Assembly (NCBI GenBank): GCA_023336855.1
Contig: JAMBLK010000298.1
Location: 1-10,090, forward strand
Source of the DNA: Actinomycetes bacterium
Lineage (GTDB): Bacteria; Actinomycetota; Acidimicrobiia; Spongiisociales; UBA5794
Direction: 5' to 3'
DNA length: 10,090 nucleotides
Shown: positions 1-6,612 of the stretch, piece after piece
How positions within the stretch are numbered: position 1 is the stretch's first letter
Layout: each line of letters begins with the position of its first letter
Position numbers and translations under genes: made by a program
The notes under the pieces: generated by a model
What the model saw: only the letters and a program-made list of their open reading frames with translations
What the model was told of the DNA's origin: nothing
Database searches by the model: none

Positions 1-1
1 C

Positions 2-127
2 CGAGATCAGAAGACCGAGTCGGATGTCGCGGTCCGGCCACTCCCGCCAGACGTGCCGATGGTTCGATTCCTGCCTGGGGCACGGCCGCACTCCGTGCGG
101 CAGTACTGGGTACTGAGTATCGAGTAG
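2..127 (+). CDS. Possible C-terminal end of an unidentified protein (partial, runs in from the left edge)
   Basis: A frame open from the window edge encodes about 41 residues and stops at TAG 125-127. Third codon positions are about 80% G or C, as in the real genes here, and the peptide contains the stretch VRPLPPDVPMVRFLPGARP. The last residues (QYWVLSIE) are encoded by the start of the intergenic repeat, so the gene, if real, ends inside it. I do not recognise a family. An equally GC3-rich frame lies on the - strand (peptide HVWREWPDRDIRLGLLIS), so the strand is not settled. Confidence 0.3.
   Translation, partial: RDQKTESDVAVRPLPPDVPMVRFLPGARPHSVRQYWVLSIE
85..101. terminator. Perfect 7-bp hairpin
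   Basis: GCCGCAC (85-91), loop TCC, GTGCGGC (95-101). There is no T tract. It lies within the possible left-edge gene, so it could equally be a palindromic part of the coding or repeat sequence. Confidence 0.25.
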
Positions 128-251
128 TGAGTACCCCCCTGCGTCGTCGCTCCGCTCCTCCGCGTCCCCCCGTCCTCCGGCCGAGGGGACAGGACCCCGA
201 CCCTCCGCTCGTCGCCCTACTCAATACTCAGTACTCATTACTCAGTACTCG
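103..251. repeat. Intergenic dispersed repeat with inverted low-complexity arms, copy A
   Basis: The left arm (103-134) is built from the words TACTGAGTA / GAGTAGTGAGTA, and the right arm (217-251) is its approximate reverse complement (TACTCAATACTCAGTACTC). The 11-mer GTACTGAGTAT at 110-120 is exactly inverted at 224-234, and 16 of 17 bases match around it. The arms enclose a GC-rich core (135-216) containing the 17-mer TCCGGCCGAGGGGACAG (176-192). The same arm-plus-core order recurs at 9868-9965, so this is a dispersed element. It encodes nothing recognisable and looks like a MITE- or REP-like intergenic repeat. Confidence 0.75.
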
Positions 252-254
252 AAG

Positions 255-272
255 TAGGGCACTTATGCCCTA
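255..272. terminator. Perfect 7-bp hairpin TAGGGCA-CTTA-TGCCCTA
   Basis: Left arm 255-261, right arm 266-272, 4-base loop. It lies directly after repeat copy A and before the cytochrome promoter. It could terminate leftward-flanking transcription or be an operator; with no T tract this cannot be decided. Confidence 0.4.
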
Positions 273-285
273 ATCGTTCTGGACG

Positions 286-304
286 ATCGTTGCTGCGCAA
301 CGAT
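286..304. terminator. Perfect 8-bp hairpin ATCGTTGC-TGC-GCAACGAT
   Basis: Arms 286-293 and 297-304 with a 3-base loop, 15 bases before the CRP-type site. Two hairpins in a row (255-272 and this one) would insulate the cytochrome operon from upstream transcription. Because it sits upstream of the predicted transcription start, a role as an extra protein-binding palindrome is also possible. Confidence 0.4.
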
Positions 305-319
305 TCCCGCCTGGATGCT

Positions 320-335
320 TGTGAATGAATTCACA
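320..335. promoter_or_regulatory. CRP/GlxR-type operator, perfect TGTGA-N6-TCACA
   Basis: TGTGAATGAATTCACA is a perfect inverted repeat of 7-bp arms around two bases and matches the established consensus TGTGA-N6-TCACA of CRP, corynebacterial GlxR and mycobacterial Crp (Rv3676). Its centre (327.5) lies 37-42 bases before the likely transcription start, the position used by class II activators, and its right half overlaps the -35. It should control the cytochrome operon, probably as an activator site. A twin site lies at 7284-7299. No regulator gene is in the window. Confidence 0.75.
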
Positions 336-358
336 TTCGACGCCGTCATTCCTAAGAT
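330..358 (+). promoter_or_regulatory. Predicted sigma-A-type promoter of the cytochrome operon
   Basis: -35 TTCACA (330-335, 5 of 6 to consensus), a 17-base spacer and -10 TAAGAT (353-358, 4 of 6). Transcription would start near 365-369, giving a leader of about 20 bases to the small upstream ORF at 386. The -35 is part of the CRP-type palindrome. Confidence 0.5.
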
Positions 359-385
359 TCTCATGAACGACGGAGGCGACCTCAG

Positions 386-457
386 ATGCAACCCACGGGC
401 TTCAGCGACCAGCAACCGACGACCCGCTTCTGCGATGGCCGTGGAGTCCGCTCGTGA
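386..457 (+). CDS. 23-codon leader ORF translationally coupled to the octaheme cytochrome
   Basis: ATG 386 has the best ribosome binding site of the operon, GGAGG (372-376), nine bases upstream. The ORF has 23 codons, contains a single cysteine (Phe-Cys-Asp-Gly) and stops with TGA 455-457, overlapping the GTG start of the next gene as GTGA. The placement suggests a leader peptide whose translation delivers ribosomes to the weakly started cytochrome gene. Mycobacteria use small cysteine-rich leader ORFs before sulfur genes, but this one has one Cys only, so that analogy is weak. It is not the N-terminus of the cytochrome, being in another frame. Confidence 0.5.
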   Translation: MQPTGFSDQQPTTRFCDGRGVRS

Positions 458-1965
458 CCGATTCCGACCTCACCCCCACGACTGATCCTGAACCCGGGGA
501 ATCGTCCGGCGGCGGGAACCGTCGTGACTGGATCATCGGTCTGATCGCGATCGTCCTCCTCATCGCCGGACCGATCGTGATCTTCGCCGGCGTTCAATCA
601 TCGGTCCAGGCGTCAAACGCCGACGATCCGTGGTCGAACGTACCCACGCGCGCCCCGCACGTCGATCACTCGAACCTCATGCCGGGCCCTTACGAGACGG
701 GACCGGAAGTCACCGAGGCCTGCCTCGAGTGCCATGCGGATGTCGGGGAGGACATGCTCCATAGTGAGCACTGGCTGTGGGCGAACCCGCCGGTGTCGCT
801 GCCCGGTCGCGACGAGCCGGTTGTGACCGGAAAGGCGAACACGCTCAACAACTTCTGCCTCGGCATCCAGGGCAACGAGCCGAAATGCACGTCGTGTCAC
901 GCCGGCTACGGGTGGGAAGACAGCACCTTCGATTTCACGAACGAATCCAACATCGACTGTCTCGCATGTCACGACAACTCGGGCCAATACGCAAAGGCGG
1001 ACTCGGGATATCCGGCCGAAGCCAGTGACCTCGCCCTCGCCGCCCAAAGCGTCGCGACCCCGACTCGAGACAACTGTGGAAACTGCCACTTCGATGGTGG
1101 CGGTGGCAACGGTGTCAAGCACGGCGATCTCGACGACACGATGCGGCACCCGGACGAGACCATCGACTACCACATGGGGGTCCTCGACTTCCAATGCGTC
1201 GACTGCCACCAGGCCACCGATCACGAGATCCCGGGCACGATGACGTCGGTGAAGCTTGTCGACGACAATCCGGTCGCCTGCACCGACTGTCACGATCTCG
1301 CACCGCACGAAGACGACCGACTCGACAGCCACACCGACCGTGTGGCGTGCGAGACCTGCCACATCCCCCTCTATGCAGTGAAGGATCCGACGAAGCTTTG
1401 GTGGGATTGGTCGACGACAGGACAAGACGGTGTCTCCGACGATCCTCACGAATATCTGAAGATCAAGGGCAGCTTCGTCTACGACAAGCAGGTGGTCCCC
1501 GAATACCTCTGGTTCGATGGCACGGCCGAGCGCTACCTCCTCGGCGACCCTCTCGACCCGGACGGAGTCACCGAACTCAACGATCCGAACGGCGACATCG
1601 ACGACCCTCTCTCCAAGATCTATCCGTTCAAGATCCACAGGGGCAGCCAACCGTACGACACGGTCAACAACTACTTCATTCAGCCGAACCTCGTAGGCGA
1701 GGAGGGCTACTGGACGATCTTCGACTGGGATATCGCGTTGGCGAACGGGGCTCGCGACACCAACATGGAGTACAGCGGCGAATACGGATTCGCGCGCAGC
1801 GACATGTTCTGGCCGCTCGAGCACCAGGTGATGCCGGCCGATCAGGCTCTGCAATGCACCGCCTGCCACTCCGACGATGGACGCCTCGACTGGACCGCCC
1901 TCGGATACGACGGTGATCCGATGAACACCGCCGGCAGACGCACCGTCGCCGGGAGCGACGAATGA
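454..1965 (+). CDS. Membrane-anchored octaheme cytochrome c, octaheme tetrathionate reductase (OTR)-like
   Basis: The 503-residue protein has a charged cytoplasmic N-terminus, one membrane segment (about 25-48, starting DWIIGLIAIVLL) and an exported domain with eight CXXCH haem sites whose first Cys are at 90, 145, 169, 208, 248, 276, 299 and 468. The segment NNFC (C135) ... KCTSCHAGYGW around the second haem resembles the octaheme tetrathionate reductase family, whose active-site haem has a lysine distal ligand; K144, immediately before the second motif, is a candidate by position only. OTR-type enzymes reduce tetrathionate and, in vitro, nitrite or hydroxylamine, so the true substrate is open. 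Unlike soluble periplasmic OTR, this one keeps a membrane anchor, as expected without an outer membrane. The start is GTG with GGAG (443-446) seven bases upstream, coupled to the leader ORF. Its stop overlaps the next gene (ATGA 1962-1965). Family fairly sure, substrate unknown. Confidence 0.85.
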   Translation: MTDSDLTPTTDPEPGESSGGGNRRDWIIGLIAIVLLIAGPIVIFAGVQSSVQASNADDPWSNVPTRAPHVDHSNLMPGPYETGPEVTEACLECHADVGEDMLHSEHWLWANPPVSLPGRDEPVVTGKANTLNNFCLGIQGNEPKCTSCHAGYGWEDSTFDFTNESNIDCLACHDNSGQYAKADSGYPAEASDLALAAQSVATPTRDNCGNCHFDGGGGNGVKHGDLDDTMRHPDETIDYHMGVLDFQCVDCHQATDHEIPGTMTSVKLVDDNPVACTDCHDLAPHEDDRLDSHTDRVACETCHIPLYAVKDPTKLWWDWSTTGQDGVSDDPHEYLKIKGSFVYDKQVVPEYLWFDGTAERYLLGDPLDPDGVTELNDPNGDIDDPLSKIYPFKIHRGSQPYDTVNNYFIQPNLVGEEGYWTIFDWDIALANGARDTNMEYSGEYGFARSDMFWPLEHQVMPADQALQCTACHSDDGRLDWTALGYDGDPMNTAGRRTVAGSDE

Positions 1966-4778
1966 AACGGCGTCGGGTCGCCATGATGATCGGCGTTGCC
2001 GCACTGTTCGCTTCGACGTTCATGCTCGCCGGTGTCGACGCCTCGGTCGCTTCGACGAGTGGCGAGGATGAGGGCGGACTCGTGATTCCCCCCGGTGGAG
2101 GCGAGATCCCCCCACAAGAAGTCCAGGACCTCGTCAACCCACCTCCGCCGATAGGACCGACCGGCAGCATCATGCATCCGACGTACGCCCTCCTCGACAA
2201 GGACGGCGTCAACGTCCTGTCGACGGGGAACCCGGTGTCGACATTGAACACGTGCGGGCAATGCCACGATTCGGGCTTCATCGTCGAACACAACTATCAC
2301 GCGTCCGTCGGCCTCGACGCCCTGACGGAACCCGGCACCGCCGACTCCGGACGTGCATGGGATATCTCCAACGGCTGGTTCGGCCGCTGGAATCCCATCA
2401 CCTACCGGTACCTGGCGCCCGAGGGCGATGGGTTTCTCGATCTCAGCACCGCCGAGTGGATCATGACCTTGGGACAACGCCACGCCGGAAGCGGCCCTGC
2501 CGAGACGTCGCGAGAAGGAGCGCCCCTCACCGGTCTTGAACCGAACCCCGCCAGTGTCGAGACGAGCCTGCTCGGGACCGATGGATCCGTCACCGCATGG
2601 AACTGGGGAACCTCCGGCGTCGAAGAGCTCAACTGCTTCCTCTGCCATGTTCCGAACTCCGACAACGATGCCCGCATTGCCGAACTCGAATCCGGCCGCT
2701 TCGAGTGGGCCAACACCGCAACCCTCGCCGGTACCGGCATCGTCGAACGCACCGACGACGGATGGGGCTGGAACGCCGGCGCCTTCACCTCACTCGGCCA
2801 GATCAACCATGAGAACCTCCCCATCGGGCGATCCACGAACGAATCCTGCGGGCAGTGTCACGGGACCGTGCACATGACCCCGGATCCGCTCGACGGGTCA
2901 TCGCTCCTCGATGGATGGGAGACACTCACTACCGGGCAGGTCTTCTCCGATCAACGCCTCGCCGCATCCGGTCTCAACTTCGATGACAAGATGGATCAGA
3001 GCCGGGCATGGGACATCCATGCGGAGCGCGGCCTTGATTGTGTGAGCTGCCACTCGTCGATCAACAACAGCGCCCAGGTCGCAGAGGATCCTGCCACCAA
3101 GCCCGAACACCTCATCTACGACCCGAGAAGCGGGAACCTCGACGACTACCTCTACCAGCCGATCCACGAATTCACCAAGGGTGATACTGCACAAGGAACG
3201 GTCGCTCCTGAATACGACAACACGATGCGGACCTGCACCGGGTGCCACGACCCGTCCACCTCTCACGACTGGCTGCCGTTCCAGGAGCGCCACATGCAGA
3301 CCGTCGCGTGCGAGACATGTCACATCCCCACAGCGATGGCACCCGCAGCCGAGCAGTACGACTGGACGGTCATCCACACCGACGGCACCCCTCGCACGAC
3401 AATGCGTGGCGCCGATGGGCCTATCGACAACGCCGACACCGTGATCAGCGGATTCGAACCGGCCATCCTGTTGCGCTCCGACGACGATGGGAGCGTCCGC
3501 CTCTCCCCCTACAACCTCGTCAGCTCCTGGTACTGGGCACACGGAACCGGTATCGACGAACGGCCGGTACGCACCTCCGACCTGGAGGCGGCGTACCTCG
3601 ACGGAGCCGGTGACTACGACCCGAGCATCTTTGCCGCATTCGACGCCGATGGGAACGGCCGGATCTCCGAGAGCGAACTCGCTATCGACACCGACGAGAA
3701 GCAGGCCGTCGTAGCCGGACGCCTCACGAGTCTCTCCCTCGAGAATCCGCACATCATCGGCGAGGTACAGCCGTACAGTGCCGCTCACGGAGTCGTCGGC
3801 GGCGACTGGGCGATCAAGGACTGTCAGGTCTGCCACTCGAGCAGCTCCCGACTGAGTCAGGGCATCGTGCTTGGAGAGTACGTGCCGGGTGGCGTGCTCC
3901 CGGAGTTCGTCCCCGATGGCAACACGGAGTCGACGGGAACGATGACGGTCGCTGCCGATGGGTCGCTCACCTATCTCCCCGAGACAACATCCGGAGAGAT
4001 CAACGTTCTCGGTAACGACACGGGCGGCTGGGCCGACTGGCTCGGGCTCGCGGCATTCCTCGGCGTGCTCTTCTTCATCCTCGTCCACGGATCCGTTCGT
4101 GTCTGGGCGCGACGCCATTACGGCTTTGGTGCCCACAGCGAGACACGGAAGGTCTACCTGTACACGAAGTACGAGCGGTTCTGGCACTGGATGCAAGCCG
4201 CCCTGATCGGCGTCCTGATCGCCAGCGGCATCATCATCCACTGGCCCGGTAGTGCAGCCGCATTCAATTGGATGATCCTCGTTCACAACGTGACGGCCGT
4301 CATCCTCCTGATCAACGCGGTCGTGGCACTCATCGACGCCGTCGCCTCCGGCTTCATCAAGGAGTTCATCCCGAGCCCACAGGGCTTCTTCAGCCAAGCC
4401 ATCGCCCAGGTCGTCTACTACACGAAGGGCATCTTCGTCGGCGACCCGCACCCCCATGAGAAGGAGCCGGGCGATAAGCTGAACCCCCTCCAGCAGGGGA
4501 CGTACCTCGTCATCCTGAACGTCCTGCTCCCGTTGCAGATTCTCACCGGGATCCTCATCTGGGGCGCCCAGCGATGGCCGGACCTGACGTCCAACCTCGG
4601 TGGTCTCGGATTCCTCCTCCCGGTCCACACCCTCATCGCATGGTTCTTCGCGGCGTTCGTGATGCTGCACATCTACCTGACGACCACAGGGCCGACACCG
4701 CTCTCCGCCATCAAAGGCATGGTGACCGGTTGGGAGGACGTCGAAGTCGTTGACGCCGAAGAGGAGATGGTGAACTGA
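1962..4778 (+). CDS. Heptaheme cytochrome c fused to a cytochrome b quinone-type membrane domain, with an EF-hand loop
   Basis: This 938-residue protein starts with a signal peptide (MKRRRVAMMIGVAALFAS, cleavage near the ASVAS stretch) and a proline-rich linker (about 40-65). An exported domain carries seven CXXCH motifs (first Cys 98, 225, 296, 360, 425, 450, 621). A canonical EF-hand loop DADGNGRISESE lies at 561-572, between haems six and seven. From about residue 691 there are five membrane helices. The last four resemble the FdnI/HyaC/PhsC type of cytochrome b, with histidines in FWHW, LVHN and the helix VHTLIAWFFAAFVMLHIYL that could bind b haems. I infer a menaquinone-linked electron conduit between membrane and surface haems, serving the octaheme protein encoded just upstream. 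Neighbouring junctions are ATGA and TGATG; GGGAG (1951-1955) is its ribosome site. Having both modules in one chain is unusual; in model systems they are separate subunits. No Fe-S or molybdenum subunit follows, so it is not a formate dehydrogenase. Confidence 0.85.
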   Translation: MKRRRVAMMIGVAALFASTFMLAGVDASVASTSGEDEGGLVIPPGGGEIPPQEVQDLVNPPPPIGPTGSIMHPTYALLDKDGVNVLSTGNPVSTLNTCGQCHDSGFIVEHNYHASVGLDALTEPGTADSGRAWDISNGWFGRWNPITYRYLAPEGDGFLDLSTAEWIMTLGQRHAGSGPAETSREGAPLTGLEPNPASVETSLLGTDGSVTAWNWGTSGVEELNCFLCHVPNSDNDARIAELESGRFEWANTATLAGTGIVERTDDGWGWNAGAFTSLGQINHENLPIGRSTNESCGQCHGTVHMTPDPLDGSSLLDGWETLTTGQVFSDQRLAASGLNFDDKMDQSRAWDIHAERGLDCVSCHSSINNSAQVAEDPATKPEHLIYDPRSGNLDDYLYQPIHEFTKGDTAQGTVAPEYDNTMRTCTGCHDPSTSHDWLPFQERHMQTVACETCHIPTAMAPAAEQYDWTVIHTDGTPRTTMRGADGPIDNADTVISGFEPAILLRSDDDGSVRLSPYNLVSSWYWAHGTGIDERPVRTSDLEAAYLDGAGDYDPSIFAAFDADGNGRISESELAIDTDEKQAVVAGRLTSLSLENPHIIGEVQPYSAAHGVVGGDWAIKDCQVCHSSSSRLSQGIVLGEYVPGGVLPEFVPDGNTESTGTMTVAADGSLTYLPETTSGEINVLGNDTGGWADWLGLAAFLGVLFFILVHGSVRVWARRHYGFGAHSETRKVYLYTKYERFWHWMQAALIGVLIASGIIIHWPGSAAAFNWMILVHNVTAVILLINAVVALIDAVASGFIKEFIPSPQGFFSQAIAQVVYYTKGIFVGDPHPHEKEPGDKLNPLQQGTYLVILNVLLPLQILTGILIWGAQRWPDLTSNLGGLGFLLPVHTLIAWFFAAFVMLHIYLTTTGPTPLSAIKGMVTGWEDVEVVDAEEEMVN

Positions 4779-5338
4779 TGGCGATCAAACCTGTCGGTCC
4801 GTCGATCCTGAAGGGCAAGGCCCCGGACCCCCGACCGTTCCCGAACGCGTACCTCGTCGGCGTAGGCCTCGGCGTCGTGCTGTTCCTCTCCGTCCTCGTC
4901 ACCGGCGATGGTTTGGGCGCCTCCGGTGCAGTGCAACGGGTCTGGGCATGGTTCGAGAACCTGATCGTCCCCCACCACGTAGACACCAACATCTACCTCG
5001 TCAACTACGCGGGCGGTGAGGCCCAGGCGCTCAACCACTGGATCGTCATGCTCGCCATCGGCGTCCTCATCGGAGGATTCATCTCGGGTCTCTTCGGTCA
5101 GCGTGTCTACACCGAGATCGTGAAGGGCCCCCGTATCTCGAACAGGACACGGCTGATGTTCGCCCTGCTCGGTGGCTCTCTCGTCGGATTCGGTGCCCGA
5201 TTCGCTCGTGGATGCACGTCGAGCCAGGGCCTCTCCGGGTCAGCCCTGCTCTCCGTTGGCAGCTGGATCTTCATGATGGCGTTCTTCGCGGGCGCCCTCA
5301 TCGCGGCGCCGTTCTTCAGGAAGCTCTGGAACGACTGA
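4778..5338 (+). CDS. YeeE/YedE family membrane protein, first half (sulfur/thiosulfate transport family)
   Basis: The 186-residue protein has a basic N-terminus and about four hydrophobic segments (near 24-46, 86-106, 127-144, 155-176). The segment GFGARFARGCTSSQGLSG (C146) is the hallmark of the YeeE/YedE family (sulf_transp, DUF395); in the thiosulfate transporter TsuA such conserved cysteines line the substrate path. Full-length TsuA-type proteins hold two such repeats, so this is a half-size member that probably pairs with the next gene product. ATG 4778 overlaps the preceding stop (TGATG), with GAGGAG at 4761-4766 upstream. Its place in the operon suggests uptake or relay of thiosulfate or another reduced sulfur species, which is an inference. 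Confidence 0.85.
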   Translation: MAIKPVGPSILKGKAPDPRPFPNAYLVGVGLGVVLFLSVLVTGDGLGASGAVQRVWAWFENLIVPHHVDTNIYLVNYAGGEAQALNHWIVMLAIGVLIGGFISGLFGQRVYTEIVKGPRISNRTRLMFALLGGSLVGFGARFARGCTSSQGLSGSALLSVGSWIFMMAFFAGALIAAPFFRKLWND

Positions 5339-6558
5339 TGCCCTTCCCCCTCGACCTCCACGAACTGGGCACACCGATCACCTACACGATCTTCGTGATC
5401 GTCGGAATCGGCTTCGGATTCTTCCTGGAGCAAGCCGGCTTCGGCCGCAGCTCCAAGCTCGCCGCGCAGTTCTATTTCAAGGACTTCGCCATGTTCAAGG
5501 TCATGTTCACCGCGGTGATCACCGCAATGGTGCTCATCTTCGGATCGGTCGCGATCGGGATTCTCGACTTCAGGGCCGTCTTCGTCCCGGCGACTTACTT
5601 GTGGCCGATCGCCATCGGCGGGTTCATCCTTGGCGTCGGGTTCCTCATCGGTGGTCTCTGCCCCGGCACGTCGATCGTCGGCGCTGCGACGTTCAAGATC
5701 GATGCGATGGTCTTTCTCGGAGGCGTCGTCGCTGGTGTCTTCGTGTTCGGCGAGACCGTGCCGTACTTCATGGACTTCTGGACGACGTCGAACCTCGGAC
5801 GTCTCACGATCCCCGACTGGCTCGGCATCCCGACAGGCGTCGTCGTACTGGTCATCGTCGTGGTCGCCCTGTTGATGTTCTGGGGCGCCGAGCAACTCGA
5901 GAAGAAGACCGCAGGCAACGATCCTGCCGACGCGCCGAAAGCCCGCTACGTGGGGGCCGGCATTCTCGTCCTCCTCGCCCTGATCGTGCTCATCATCGGT
6001 GACCCCACGACGGAGGACTACTGGGATGCGGCCGCCGGTGAGGAGCAACCAAGGCTCGACGACCGCGAGGTACAGATCCACCCGGGAGAACTGCTCGAAC
6101 TAATGAACGACAGTTTCAAGAACCTCATCATGGTCGACGTTCGAGACCAGCGCGACTACAACCAGTTCCACCTCCGTGCCGCCCAGCAGGTAGATCCAAC
6201 GCTGGAGGCCGTCGAGGATGCTGCACCCGAGCTCATCGGCCTCAACCCACGCACGGTCATCGTCGCGATGAGCAACGACGAAGACGATGCGACCGATGCA
6301 TGGAAGACGCTCACGGCGAACAACGTCATCAACGTCTACATACTCGAGGGTGGCGTCAACGCATGGCTCGAGATCTTCGGCGAAGACGCCGACCCGAAGC
6401 CGGTCAACTACCCGGACGAGTTGGCGTTCACATTCACGTCTGCCATCGGTGGGCGCTGCGTGGCATCGGACCCCGACGCCCACGAGTTCCACCTCGTCTT
6501 CGAACCAAAGGTGAAGATCGCCGCAGCAGGAGCCGTCGTGGGCGGGGGGTGTGGGTAG
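5338..6558 (+). CDS. YeeE/YedE family second half fused to a Cys-less rhodanese-like domain
   Basis: The frame is open further upstream, but ATG 5338, overlapping the previous stop as TGATG, is the sensible start and gives 406 residues. The first 225 residues hold about six hydrophobic segments and the second YeeE/YedE signature GGLCPGTSIVGA (C108), complementing C146 of the preceding protein. Residues about 250-355 form a rhodanese-like fold: MVDVRDQRDYNQFHLRAA (265 on), a strand VIVAM (307-311) and ILEGGVNAW. Where active rhodaneses have the catalytic Cys after that strand, this protein reads MSNDEDDA, so sulfurtransferase activity by the usual mechanism is not expected. The tail adds C374 (GGRCVAS) and ends GGGCG (C405), a possible alternative sulfur-handling cysteine. 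A basic loop (KK..R) before the last helix argues by the positive-inside rule that the rhodanese domain faces outward, near the cytochromes; this needs testing. It is the last gene of the operon. Confidence 0.85.
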   Translation: MPFPLDLHELGTPITYTIFVIVGIGFGFFLEQAGFGRSSKLAAQFYFKDFAMFKVMFTAVITAMVLIFGSVAIGILDFRAVFVPATYLWPIAIGGFILGVGFLIGGLCPGTSIVGAATFKIDAMVFLGGVVAGVFVFGETVPYFMDFWTTSNLGRLTIPDWLGIPTGVVVLVIVVVALLMFWGAEQLEKKTAGNDPADAPKARYVGAGILVLLALIVLIIGDPTTEDYWDAAAGEEQPRLDDREVQIHPGELLELMNDSFKNLIMVDVRDQRDYNQFHLRAAQQVDPTLEAVEDAAPELIGLNPRTVIVAMSNDEDDATDAWKTLTANNVINVYILEGGVNAWLEIFGEDADPKPVNYPDELAFTFTSAIGGRCVASDPDAHEFHLVFEPKVKIAAAGAVVGGGCG

Positions 6559-6559
6559 G

Positions 6560-6612
6560 AGTAGATCAGTAGATCAGCACTGCTCTACTTGCTACTGCTC
6601 TACTGATCTACT
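6560..6612. terminator. Perfect 13-bp inverted repeat between converging genes
   Basis: AGTAGATCAGTAG (6560-6572) is exactly inverted at CTACTGATCTACT (6600-6612), with a 27-base interior containing CTCTACT and GCTACTGCT words. It joins the stops of the YeeE/YedE-rhodanese gene (TAG 6556-6558) and the YqeY gene (stop at 6608-6610), so it can act as a bidirectional terminator. Its word-repeat make-up matches the other inverted-arm repeats of the window. Confidence 0.6.

Noticed and set aside
51..84. tRNA/tmRNA 3'-end-like sequence (GGTTCGATTCC followed by CTGGGGCAC)
   Set aside because: The would-be T-stem (GATGG with CCTGC) has two mismatches of five, no matching acceptor strand or anticodon arm lies at the right distance, and the stretch reads well as coding sequence.
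613..2004. 463-codon open frame antisense to the octaheme cytochrome
   Set aside because: No recognisable motifs, Arg/Val-rich composition, and the opposite strand has eight CXXCH sites; a shadow of high-GC coding.
2898..4670. 590-codon open frame antisense to the heptaheme-cytochrome b gene
   Set aside because: Also a high-GC shadow; the + strand product is unambiguous with haem motifs and membrane helices.
5212..5337. 42-codon N-terminal extension of the second YeeE/YedE gene
   Set aside because: It would overlap the preceding gene extensively and has no membrane character; ATG 5338 with the TGATG overlap explains the junction.
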